Of a stretch of 42,490 nucleotides of DNA, positions 8,724 to 17,798 are shown piece after piece. The DNA lies in contig CAUEFX010000034.1 in NCBI GenBank assembly GCA_958477465.1, positions 1 to 42,490 on the forward strand, written 5' to 3'. Both the position numbers and the translations under genes were made by a program. Below the pieces are notes generated by a model. It was not told the origin of the DNA and searched no databases. It saw nothing but the letters and a program-made list of their open reading frames with translations. This DNA comes from an uncultured Bacteroides sp. (GTDB lineage Bacteria; Bacteroidota; Bacteroidia; Bacteroidales; Bacteroidaceae). Within the stretch, counting starts at the first letter, position 1; the number at the start of each line of letters is the position of its first letter.

Positions 8724-11009
8724 TTATTCTGTTGTAACGTAAGGCATTGCATCGGCACCGGATGCCCATTGCTTGTTGGGAGTATTTCCCATGACGAAAG
8801 ATAGAGTACCCCCTTTCAGTATGTCTTTATGCAGGATATAGCATTTGTTGTAAGGCTGTCCGTTCAAGGTTGCCGACTGGATATAGATGTTTTCCTCTGT
8901 ATATCCTTTGGCCTCTACCTTGAATTTCTTTCCATTCTCCAGCGTGATGATACTCTCTTCAAAGCCCGGACTGCCAATGACGTAATAAGGCATACCGGGA
9001 CATACCGGATAAAATCCAACCATACTGAACACTAACCATGCGGACATTTGTCCGGCATCGTCGTTACCGCTCAGCCCATCTGGCGTAGGATAATATTCTC
9101 TATTCAATATGTTGTGTACCCATTTCTGAGTTTTCCAGGCTTCACCAGCTAAAGCAAAAAGGTAGGGAATATGATGTCCCGGCTCATTGCCGTGCCAGTA
9201 GTAATCTTTTTCAAAGAAAGTGTCGAGACGTGTCCGGAAACGTTCTTTGCCGATATGTTTCATCAGTCCGTTCACATCGTGGGGAACATACCATGTGTAA
9301 TGGTAAGGTGTTCCTTCGCATATATAATCTACAAATTTATCGAATTCAAAAGGTTCGATCCATTCTCCGTTTGCATAACGTCCGCGTGCATAACCGGTTT
9401 CCGGGTCGATCACGTTTTTATAGTTCATGGCTCTTTTCATTAATGTTCTGTAGTCATCTGTTTTTCCTAATTTCCTGGCTACTTGTGCCAGAACGAAGTC
9501 ATCATAGGCGTATTCCAGTGTTCTGGATACTTGTTCTCTCTTATGGAATGCATCCCATACATTGTCTTCCAATGGGATATAGTTGTATTGAAGATAGGAT
9601 TCCAGCCCCCGGCGTCCTTTACCTTCTACATAACTTTTTCGGTCTGTATTGACTTCAAATGCATTTTTATGCATGAGCCGATAGGCTTCCTCATAGTCGA
9701 ATCCCGGAACCTCTTTCAGGATGGCATCCCCCATCATGGCTATTCCGTGATCGCCGATCATGGCTGCCGTATAATTATTCCATAGCGGAAAGATAGGTAG
9801 CCACCCGCCTTGTTGCCCTTTTACAATGAAAGATTTAGAAAAATCTCCTGTGAGGGACGGGCTAAGAATGGAGTAGAGAGGTAACACGGCTCTGTAGATA
9901 TCCCACATGGAGAAATCGCAATAATATGTGAAATCTTTGGCTTGATGGATGGTGTAGTTTTCGGAGAAACCGGGATAATAACCTTCCACATCACTGAAAG
10001 TACGGGGCAACATACGTGTATTGTAAAGAGCGGTATAAAATTGAGTCTTTTTCTTCTCATCGCTACTCTTTACAGCTATCTGGCTCAGTGCTTTCTCCCA
10101 ATTAGCTGCCGACTGTTTCTTTACTTTATCGAAGTTCCATCCGGGAATCTCTGCTTCCAGATTTTTACGGGCATTTTCAATACTGGTGAAAGAGGTGCCT
10201 ACTTTTACCTGTATGCTGTTCCCTTTTTCAGGAGCGAGTTTAATCCAGGCCCCTACCCTGTTTTTGTTCCCTTTTATTTCTGTTTCTCCCGTTGTAATTT
10301 CATTGTCTTTCCATGTTCCGAAGGAGTCGAAGTCTTCTTCAAACCGGATGACGAAATATCCGCTGAATCCGGCACTCTTTCCACTTCCCTGATAGATTCT
10401 GTAGGCGGGATTATAGCCTGTTACTTCCCTGCTCTTTGTATCAATTTTTAAATACCCCTGTTGCTTGTCACTATTGGGTTCTATAATGATATAACGATCT
10501 TTATCCGATTGAAAACTAAAACGCATGATTCCTGTGTGAGACAAACCTGTAAGTTCGGCATGAATCAGGTAATCTTTCAGCATCACCTGATAATAGTAAG
10601 GCTTTGCCGTTTCTTCATCATGGCTAAATTGGGAAGCGCGCTCTCTGGCATTTGTTTTTAATTCACCGGTGACAGGCATTATTGTTACGCTGCCATAATC
10701 TTGTGTGCATGAGCCACTGATCCAATGGCTGGCACGGAATCCTTGTATTTCGTCGTGGTAATAATAATAAGGGGGATTGCATTTATGTTCTCCTTCCAGT
10801 GTTTGTGGTACCCAGTTGGTCATTCCGTTGGGGACACCGACTGCCGGCATGGTTTGTCCTTTCTCTTCTGAGGGTGCTTTGTCACCTCGTGCATGTCTTT
10901 GTATGTCTGTACCAATGACGGGGTTAACGTAGTCTGCATATTTCTCATTCCGCGTCATAGAACAGCCGGATAGCAGTAGTGTACATAATAAACTTAAATA
11001 TAATTTCAT
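8724..11009 (-). CDS. GH92 family alpha-mannosidase lipoprotein
   Basis: A 761-residue protein with a lipoprotein signal (LLLSGCSMT), so membrane anchored. It has the two-part GH92 architecture: an N-terminal beta-sandwich (about 25-270) starting with DYVNPVIGTD, and a C-terminal (alpha/alpha)6 barrel. Family landmarks are HWISGSCTQDYGSV, YCDFSMWDIYRAVLPL, CEGTPYHYTWYVPHD (candidate catalytic Glu) and GNDDAGQMSAWLVFSMVGFYP (catalytic Asp pair region). GH92 enzymes are calcium-dependent exo-alpha-mannosidases acting on N-glycan or fungal mannan linkages. It is followed closely by the gene at 6959-8692. An IS982 element ends only 48 bases upstream of its start codon, so its original promoter has probably been displaced. 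Confidence 0.92.
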   Translation of the reverse strand: MKLYLSLLCTLLLSGCSMTRNEKYADYVNPVIGTDIQRHARGDKAPSEEKGQTMPAVGVPNGMTNWVPQTLEGEHKCNPPYYYYHDEIQGFRASHWISGSCTQDYGSVTIMPVTGELKTNARERASQFSHDEETAKPYYYQVMLKDYLIHAELTGLSHTGIMRFSFQSDKDRYIIIEPNSDKQQGYLKIDTKSREVTGYNPAYRIYQGSGKSAGFSGYFVIRFEEDFDSFGTWKDNEITTGETEIKGNKNRVGAWIKLAPEKGNSIQVKVGTSFTSIENARKNLEAEIPGWNFDKVKKQSAANWEKALSQIAVKSSDEKKKTQFYTALYNTRMLPRTFSDVEGYYPGFSENYTIHQAKDFTYYCDFSMWDIYRAVLPLYSILSPSLTGDFSKSFIVKGQQGGWLPIFPLWNNYTAAMIGDHGIAMMGDAILKEVPGFDYEEAYRLMHKNAFEVNTDRKSYVEGKGRRGLESYLQYNYIPLEDNVWDAFHKREQVSRTLEYAYDDFVLAQVARKLGKTDDYRTLMKRAMNYKNVIDPETGYARGRYANGEWIEPFEFDKFVDYICEGTPYHYTWYVPHDVNGLMKHIGKERFRTRLDTFFEKDYYWHGNEPGHHIPYLFALAGEAWKTQKWVHNILNREYYPTPDGLSGNDDAGQMSAWLVFSMVGFYPVCPGMPYYVIGSPGFEESIITLENGKKFKVEAKGYTEENIYIQSATLNGQPYNKCYILHKDILKGGTLSFVMGNTPNKQWASGADAMPYVTTE

Positions 11010-11093
11010 AAGTAGTTATTCATAATTATTTCACATATGTCGAAATTGCATTATCTTACCCCAGTTCGGGATAAGATTTTGTTCATAAAAAAG

Positions 11094-11124
11094 TTGGTAG
11101 TCTCATAAATATTTTGTATCTTTA
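11094..11124 (+). promoter_or_regulatory. Promoter of the IS982 transposase
   Basis: TTGG at 11094-11097, a 19-base spacer and TATCTTTA at 11117-11124 give a Bacteroides-type promoter inside the element, 36 bases before the transposase ATG. Confidence 0.5.
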
Positions 11125-11159
11125 TAGGTGAAAAACAATTAGTTACAAGAATATTTAAT

Positions 11160-12065
11160 ATGACTACCGATTACAAAGTTACAGAATTATTTTGTGTTAT
11201 AGACGAGTTTTGCAAACATTTTGATGCAGGGAATTTGCTGGAAGACAATAGCGGAGTGAAGCGTAGACGGCGTGCAGCATCGTTGTCCGACAGTGAAATC
11301 ATGACGATTCTGTTGTATTTCCATTTCGGTACATTCCGCAATTTCAAGCACTACTACCTGTTCTTTATTAAGGGTACGATGAAGTCTTATTTTCCGAAAG
11401 CTGTGTCGTACAACCGCTTTGTGGAGTTGGAAAGCCGCGTGTTCTTCCAGCTCATGTTCTTCCTTAATCTGGGAGCTTTCGGAAGATGTACCGGCATAAC
11501 ATTCGTTGATTCCACGATGATACCCGTATGCCATAATCTCAGGAGATATGCCAATAAGGTATTCAAGGGAATTGCCACTGACGGAAAAGGAACAATGGGT
11601 TGGTGCCATGGCTTTAAGCTCCACCTTGCGTGCAATGACAGAGGCGAGATAATAGCCTTTGTCCTTACAGGCGCAAATGTCAGCGACAAGGACCCGAATG
11701 TGTTCAAGGTTCTTGCTAAGCGACTGTACGGCAAGCTGTTCGCTGACAAAGGCTATATTTCGCAGAAGCTGTTTGACTTCCTCTTTGAGGATGGAATACA
11801 GCTGGTGACAGGGTTGCGCGTAAACATGAAAAACAAGCTGATGCCGTTCTATGACAGAATGATGCTGCGCAAGAGATACATTATCGAAACCATTAACGAC
11901 ATGCTGAAGAATACTGCACAGATTGTACACTCACGCCATAGATCTGTAAGCAACTTTATCATGAACCTTATTTCAGCATTGGGAGCATATTGTTTCTTTG
12001 ACAACAAGCCAAAGGCATTGCAAGGATACTGCATCGAAGACACCAAACAGCTGTCACTATTCTAA
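11160..12065 (+). CDS. IS982-family transposase
   Basis: A 301-residue DDE transposase. The N-terminal part (about 1-100) has RRRRAASLSDSEIMTILLYFH, typical of IS982; the catalytic residues are D in ITFVDSTMIPVC, D in KLFADKGYISQKL and E in YIIETINDMLK. The length (about 290-300) is normal and no frameshift is seen. The C-terminal tail SLF ends about 115 bases before the right inverted end. It catalyses transposition of the element at 11057-12182. Confidence 0.93.
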   Translation: MTTDYKVTELFCVIDEFCKHFDAGNLLEDNSGVKRRRRAASLSDSEIMTILLYFHFGTFRNFKHYYLFFIKGTMKSYFPKAVSYNRFVELESRVFFQLMFFLNLGAFGRCTGITFVDSTMIPVCHNLRRYANKVFKGIATDGKGTMGWCHGFKLHLACNDRGEIIAFVLTGANVSDKDPNVFKVLAKRLYGKLFADKGYISQKLFDFLFEDGIQLVTGLRVNMKNKLMPFYDRMMLRKRYIIETINDMLKNTAQIVHSRHRSVSNFIMNLISALGAYCFFDNKPKALQGYCIEDTKQLSLF

Positions 12066-12332
12066 GGGCAAAACAACTTCTTTCAGCCTTCTGTTATTAT
12101 CAACTCCTAATGGTATGGGGAGGAGGCGTTTTCACGCTGCATTTATATTGTATAAAACACTCGGTTATCCCGAACTGGGGTACAGAATACAATGAAACAA
12201 CCTGCAATATACGAATGGTAAAGTGAAAGAATGCGATGTTTCATTTAACTCATCTCATTCTTTTCGAGGCATATTTCGTGTATATCATTTTTATCGTTTG
12301 CGCTATTAATAATAGAACGCTTACAAAAAAAG

Positions 12333-12366
12333 TGAGAGTGCGTCTTTTAGTTTTGACACACTCTCA
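12333..12366 (-). terminator. Terminator of the FN3-like lipoprotein gene, IS-end-like
   Basis: TGAGAGTG(C/T)GTC is repeated as an inverted pair (12333-12344 with 12355-12366) around a short T/A-rich loop; on the minus strand it is followed by CTTTTTTT, as expected for a rho-independent terminator 57 bases after the stop at 12423. The arm GAGAGTGTGTCAAAA closely resembles the IS1182-type end GAGGGTGTGTCAAAA, so it may derive from a mobile-element end. Confidence 0.7.
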
Positions 12367-12422
12367 TCTATTCTAAACTTTCTATTTCCAGAAAGTTACT
12401 TCAAAAAGAACTCTTTGGCTGA

Positions 12423-14354
12423 TTATTTTTTTACGCCATATCCATAGATATAATAATCGGCTATGTTCAATTTACCATCCTTGTCCAATGTTACGAAAAT
12501 GCAACTTTCGCCACCCCAATAAGGATCATATTCCGCAAAGAAGTTTTCAACAGTGGTCTGGGTTTGTGTATTCTCATCCAAAGCAATGCTTACGACACCG
12601 GCAGGTTTGCTGCCGGGGGTGAAATTTTTAAAGAAAGGAAGTCCTTTAATATACTCTTCGATTCCGTCAGGCACTGCTTCCGACCACTTCACTTTGTAAA
12701 CCATTGCGGTATTACTTCCTTTGGTAATCTTTAACTCGGCAAAGAAACTATATCCGTCTGAATTGGTACCTTCTGATAATACCTCTAAGGTAAGTTCGCC
12801 GTTACCGGTGAAATCAGGTCCTGTCGGCTTTTCCACTTCTTTTTCTTTTGTTTTTATTCCGTTGCTGCCTAAACCGGCTTTTTCTGCCAAGTCTATTATA
12901 GGACTCAGTTTTCCGTTTTTGTCAACAGTTACGGCTCTAAAATAGAACGTATCTCCCGGAGATGGAATATAGAGGCCTCCGGCGGTAGTCTTGAGAGAAG
13001 CCAAACCTTCTCGGGTATATTCTTCCCATTGTACACCTTTTGAAGCTTCATCGGACATAATCCATTCGATATCCAATGCACCCGGTCCGGTGCCCGCTAA
13101 CCACAATACGCGGACCGACTCAACATCATTGCTGACAGAAATATCGATCGGCAGTTTTTCTGCATCTGTCTGTTCCGGGAAACTTACGGCAGTTATTTGA
13201 CCCACTCCGTCAAAGACAGGGCGTGCTGTCGTAACTTTTGCGTACTTAATTTTACCAACTTTTCCATTGGTATCAATGGGGATAGCATATACGATGTATT
13301 CAACGCCCGGCTGCATGTCCTTGCTGGTAAATTCTTTAGTGAACGGTTGGGTATACATTGTGGGGATGTCGGCTCCCAATGTTGCAATGCTGGCATGAAT
13401 TTCTCCCTCAGTCATTTTATCGAAATCTTTTTCGGTCTCTATGACAGTGGCAAGTGTCTGACCTACAATTATTCTGCTACATTTGGCATCTGCCGTAAAG
13501 ATCGCTTCGAAGCTTCTTATGCCAATCTTATCTGCAGGAACATCTATTTCCACCGTTACCTCTCCCGTCAAATCTGCTGTAGGAATGGCGATTGTTTCTT
13601 TGAAAAGTTTCGTATTTTCTTCAGCATCAACGGCATAAATGGCTACAACGTATTCATTTCCTGCAGACAGGCGTACACCTTTGCTTTCGCTGATATCCTT
13701 ATCTTGCATGGCATCTCTTGTCAAAGTCTGTTCGGTGAAAGTAGCACTGACTTCCGAATAGTTAAATGGCTGTAGTGGGTAATTAGGATCCGGGTTCAAG
13801 GATTTTTCCGCATCTTCGATAAAGGTCTCATCTTTATAAATTGCCACAAAACCTTGTTCCGGAGTATCGTAACCTTTCAGAACAGCACCGACTACATACT
13901 TGGCACACTTGGCACTCTTCTTTACGACTACATCCATCGAAAAAGCTGAAACGTTCTTGACTTCGAATTCTACTAATTCACTCATGATATCGGCATACCT
14001 GAAGATGAATTCTTTCGAAACCTCCTGGCTTTTTCCGGATTCATTTTCTGCATAAACGGTAAGCGTATAATCCAGATCCATACTGATTGGGATTTCCAGA
14101 TTACTTTCCTCTTTCCCTGTCACGGTTGTAAACTCACCGGTCGTTTCCCCCTTTTCTACACATTTCCAGTACCAATTTTCGGTCTCTGAAGAAGGTGTGA
14201 CAGTTACTACGGCTTTGGTGTTGTCGGCGTTAAGAACAGGTTCTCCAACTGTGACAGTCGGTAAAGCCGGTTTTTCATTGTCTTCCGTGCAACTTGTCCA
14301 TGTGAGAGCGGCAAGTGCCAGCATCGGGAGCATTGTTTTAAAAAAATTGTTCAT
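12423..14354 (-). CDS. Surface lipoprotein of FN3-like repeats
   Basis: A 643-residue lipoprotein (lipobox TWTSC, about residue 22). After a short TEDNEKPALP linker it consists of repeated beta-sandwich modules of about 100-140 residues. The repeat character is visible in AKCAKYVVGAVL / AKCSRIIVGQTL and in GNEYVVAIYAVDAEENTKL / GVEYIVYAIPIDTNGKVGK / GDTFYFRAVTVDKNGKLSP, each ending in a D-x-(N/E)-G-K turn as in fibronectin type III-like domains. No catalytic motif is seen; binding or adhesion is likely but not shown. It is transcribed divergently from the SusC operon, and the two promoters lie about 30 bases apart, so co-regulation is possible. It may be the outer accessory lipoprotein of that locus. 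The function is unassigned. Confidence 0.8.
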   Translation of the reverse strand: MNNFFKTMLPMLALAALTWTSCTEDNEKPALPTVTVGEPVLNADNTKAVVTVTPSSETENWYWKCVEKGETTGEFTTVTGKEESNLEIPISMDLDYTLTVYAENESGKSQEVSKEFIFRYADIMSELVEFEVKNVSAFSMDVVVKKSAKCAKYVVGAVLKGYDTPEQGFVAIYKDETFIEDAEKSLNPDPNYPLQPFNYSEVSATFTEQTLTRDAMQDKDISESKGVRLSAGNEYVVAIYAVDAEENTKLFKETIAIPTADLTGEVTVEIDVPADKIGIRSFEAIFTADAKCSRIIVGQTLATVIETEKDFDKMTEGEIHASIATLGADIPTMYTQPFTKEFTSKDMQPGVEYIVYAIPIDTNGKVGKIKYAKVTTARPVFDGVGQITAVSFPEQTDAEKLPIDISVSNDVESVRVLWLAGTGPGALDIEWIMSDEASKGVQWEEYTREGLASLKTTAGGLYIPSPGDTFYFRAVTVDKNGKLSPIIDLAEKAGLGSNGIKTKEKEVEKPTGPDFTGNGELTLEVLSEGTNSDGYSFFAELKITKGSNTAMVYKVKWSEAVPDGIEEYIKGLPFFKNFTPGSKPAGVVSIALDENTQTQTTVENFFAEYDPYWGGESCIFVTLDKDGKLNIADYYIYGYGVKK

Positions 14355-14461
14355 ACAATGTTTAATAATTAATTAATAAAAGAGATAATTTTGTTAGGAA
14401 CAGAAAATAGAATGTGAGAAAAATGAAGGGAAAAACGATTATATTTCACTGTTACTGATTG

Positions 14462-14469
14462 CAAAAGTA
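14462..14469 (-). promoter_or_regulatory. -7 box for the FN3-like lipoprotein
   Basis: Minus-strand TACTTTTG (plus CAAAAGTA) matches TAnnTTTG, 108 bases upstream of the start at 14354. A clear TTTG at -33 is not seen. It lies back-to-back with the + strand promoter at 14501-14531. Confidence 0.45.
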
Positions 14470-14500
14470 TAAATTATTAATAAAAAAACGACTGAATGTA

Positions 14501-14531
14501 TTTGTTTTTTTTTAAACTTCATGTATATTTG
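14501..14531 (+). promoter_or_regulatory. Promoter of the SusC operon
   Basis: TTTG at 14501-14504, a 19-base spacer and TATATTTG at 14524-14531 match the Bacteroides sigma consensus exactly. Transcription would begin near 14538, giving a 5' leader of about 300 bases before the SusC ATG at 14844. The leader contains the duplicated segment at 14691-14800. Confidence 0.6.
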
Positions 14532-14690
14532 TTGCAATGTATTCAACGAAAATTTTGCATAAGGTGTCTTTTGTAAAATAAAATATTAACAAATTACGGA
14601 CTACTTAAATAATGAAAAAAAGATATCTTATGCGCTTTCTAAAACGGATCTGTTGCTATCCCCAATTATAAAGTAATTTTTGCAAAATAT

Positions 14691-14800
14691 GCGAACGGAA
14701 CGTACGTTTAAAAATGTCCTTTCCCGTTTTTAATAAAAAATAAGTTGCTAAAACACGCAAACGGAACGAACGTACGCTTAAAAAATGTCCTTTCCCCGTT
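14691..14800 (+). repeat. Direct repeat in the SusC leader
   Basis: Two copies of a roughly 40-base segment, 14691-14728 and 14757-14800, start 66 bases apart in the same orientation. Each begins GC(G/A)AACGGAACG, holds an AACGTACG core (palindromic AACGTACGTT in copy 1), then TTAAAAA, ATGTCCTTTCCC and CGTT. They differ by a 4-base AACG insertion and a few substitutions. Weaker similarity extends a little upstream. They lie between the promoter and the start codon, so they could be regulator sites or leader-RNA elements. Confidence 0.75.
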
Positions 14801-14843
14801 AACTGAAAAACGCAATTTTAATCAAATCACAAAAAAAATAGAA

Positions 14844-17778
14844 ATGAGAAAAGCAATTGTCTTGTTTGTGCTTTTTACATTATTCGGCATTCCGTGCGTT
14901 TTGGCGCAGAAGGGTTTCCGGGTAACAGGACTAATTTTGTCGGCAGAAGATGACCTGCCGGTAATCGGAGTATCCGTAGTTGAAAAAGGCACTGCAAATG
15001 GTGTAGTTACCGATGTGAACGGTAATTATAGTATCACGGTAACCAAGTCACCAGCTACTTTACAGTATTCGTACGTTGGTATGAAAACTGTAGAAAGACA
15101 GTTCACGGAAACCACTCGTTACAATGTGGTGATGGAACAGAATACCGAAATGGTGGACGAGGTGGTAGTCGTAGCTTACGGTACTCGTAAAAAAGGGACC
15201 ATCGCCGGTTCTGTGTCTACTGTAAAGTCGGAAAAGATGGAGAATGTACCTGCTGCAGGATTCGATCAGGCCTTGCAAGGGCAAACACCCGGGCTGTCGG
15301 TAATCTCCAATTCGGGAGAGCCCAGTAAGGCGGCAGTGTTTCAGATTCGTGGTACTAATTCGATCAATTCGGGTACATCTCCGCTGTTCATACTCGATGG
15401 CGTATCTATCTCAAGTTCAGACTTCAATACCATAAGTCCGGGTGACATCGAATCGATCTCCGTATTGAAGGATGCCGCTTCCACCTCTATATATGGCGCG
15501 CGCGCAGCCAATGGGGTAGTGGTAATCACTACGAAACGCGGTCTCTCGATGGACAAGGCCAAAGTGACACTCCGTGCACAATACGGTTTTTCGCAACTGG
15601 CATCGAACGGCAAATGGATGATGATGGATACTCCGGAACGCATCCGGTTTGAACAGGAGATAGGCCTTGATACGGGGCAGGAGTATGATTATCTTTCACG
15701 TACCAACGTAAATTGGCTGAACGAGATTTTCAATGACCGTGCACCGTTGCAGAATTATGAAATCTCTGTGAACCGTGCTACCGAACGGCTGAACTATTAC
15801 GTATCCGGCAGTTTTTTCGATCAGGACGGAATCGCACAGAATTCTGCCTTCCGTCGCTACAGCATGCGTACCAATGCGGAGGTGAAGGCAAGCAACTGGC
15901 TGAAGATGGGTACCAGCACAATGGCTTCCTATGAGGAAGTGCAACAGACGGAAGAAGGGAGTATGGCGATTTATACCCCGATAGCCGGTTCCCGGTTTAT
16001 GCTTCCTTACTGGAATCCATACAACAAAGACGGCTCGCTGGCTTCAGAGAACGACGGAACATGGAAAGGAACCGGGCAGAATCCCATCGAGTGGATGGAG
16101 AACAATCCGCTCAGCCACAAGAAATACAAAGTTTTATCCACGGTCTTTGCAGAGATCACCCCGATCAGGAATCTAAGCATACGTACTCAGTTTGGAGCGG
16201 ATTATTCGCACTCCACCGCTTTCATGCAGTCGTATCCGAGCTACATCATTAATAACGGACAAGGCTCTGCGGGGCGGAATTCTGCAGATGTGCTGAAACT
16301 GAGCGAGACGACCACCGCCAACTATCGTTGGGCGTTGGACGATGCCCATTCGTTCAACTTCATGTTGGGACAGGAGGCGATGGACTACCAGTCCACAGGG
16401 TTTAGCATTGTTACGAAAGGGCAGTCCAACGACTTGCTTACCAACGTAAGTTCCGGTACGCGCGCCTCTTCTTGGGAGGACTCTACCGGTTCGTATTCTT
16501 ACCTTTCGTTCTTTTTTCGCGGGGAGTATAATTTCAAAGACCTGTATTATGCCGAAGTAGCCACTCGTGGCGATGCATCTTCACGCTTTGGCAAGAATCA
16601 TCGCTGGGGTATGTTCTGGTCATTGGGCTTCATGTGGAATATCAAAAACGAACTTTTTTTGAAAAACATCGAATGGCTGACAAGTGCACAGATAGCACTC
16701 AGTTCGGGAACTTCCGGAAACTCGGAAATACCCTACTACGACCACCTCGCACTTGTGTCCGGAGGGGCCAATTACAACGATGAAGCGGGGATTTATCCCA
16801 AGCAGAGCGGTAATGAAGAGCTGAGTTGGGAACAAACCTGGTCGAACAATGTCGGCCTGCGTCTCGGCTTCTTCGATCGTGCCAACCTTGACATTGACTT
16901 CTATCATAAGAAGACCACTAATATGCTGATGTATGTGCCCGAATCATACGCTATTACCGGAGAAGGCTATCGCTGGAGTAATGTCGGCGCTATGGTGAAC
17001 CGTGGCGTGGAGATTTCTCTCAACGGTGACATCATACGCACTAAGAATTTTACATGGAATCTGAATGCCAACATTTCTTACAATAAGAACGAACTGAAAG
17101 AACTGTACAATGGGGTGCAGGAGTATGTAAACTCTACCACCGGGCTCAAGTTCGTGGTGGGGCATCCCGTGCATGAATACTTCCTGAACCGTTATGCCGG
17201 AGTAAATCCTGCCAATGGTGACGCCTTATGGTATACCAAGGATGGGGAATTGACCACCGAGTTCAGCGAAAGTGATAAAGTGATGACCGGAAAAACATTC
17301 GACTCCCCGTGGGCCGGAGGTTTCGGAACCACCTTTGCCTGGAAGGGGCTTTCACTGTCTGCACAGTTCAGCTGGATGGCAGACCGTTGGGTGATGAACA
17401 ATGACCGTTTCTTTGAAGAGAGCAACGGACTCTACAGCACCTACAACCAGTCTAAACGCTTGCTGTACGATCGCTGGAAGAAGCCGGGCGACGTTACGGA
17501 TATTCCACGCTACGGAGTGGGTGGCACAGCTCGATGACCGTTTCCTTGAGAATACCTCGTTCCTCCGCCTGAAGAACCTGACACTGGCTTATGTACTTCC
17601 GCAACACGTGTTGAAAAAGACCAATTTCTTCACATCTGCACGCGTATATCTGCAAGGACAGAACCTGCTGACCTTTACAGGTTTCACCGGACTCGATCCC
17701 GAGATGTCGAGCAATATCTATCGCGCACAGTATCCGGCTTCGCGCCAGTTTACACTGGGCATTGAAGTTTCATTCTAA
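14844..17778 (+). pseudogene. SusC/RagA-family TonB-dependent transporter, frameshifted near the C-terminus
   Basis: The start is the ATG at 14844 (MRKAIVLFVLF, signal peptide ending near LAQ). There follow a carboxypeptidase-regulatory-like domain (about 25-105), a TonB-box-like EVVVVAYGTRKKG, a plug domain (GQTPGLSVISNSGEPS...ILDGVSI...KDAASTSIYGARAANGVV) and the beta-barrel. The frame stops at 17537 after PRYGVGGTAR. The missing barrel end (QLDDRFLENTSFLRLKNL ... FTLGIEVSF) continues in the next frame to 17778. Removing one copy of the tandem GTGG at 17517-17524 restores YGVAQLDDRF and a 976-residue protein of normal length with the terminal Phe used for outer-membrane assembly. As written, the product lacks the last ~80 residues and is probably non-functional. 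It would import the operon's substrate across the outer membrane with SusD. Confidence 0.9.
17517..17524 (+). repeat. GTGG tandem duplication causing the SusC frameshift
   Basis: GTGG occurs twice in tandem (17517-17520, 17521-17524). Deleting either copy gives codons for G-V-A-Q-L-D-D-R and restores the frame. This is direct from the sequence; whether it is biological or an assembly error is not. Confidence 0.8.
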
Positions 17779-17798
17779 CCATATCAAGCAAAAGAAAG

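Larger units (their letters stand above)
11057..12182 (+). mobile_element. IS982-family insertion sequence
   Basis: About 1.13 kb flanked by near-perfect inverted ends TACCCCAGTTCGGGATAA (left end at 11057, right end at 12182). A single complete transposase gene lies on the plus strand. I found no obvious target-site duplication in the immediate flanks. It lies between the GH92 start (11009) and the leftward FN3-like lipoprotein gene (ends 12423). Confidence 0.9.

Noticed and set aside
14691..14800. Invertible promoter switch
   Set aside because: The two repeats are in direct, not inverted, orientation, and no inverted partner or recombinase gene is seen nearby.
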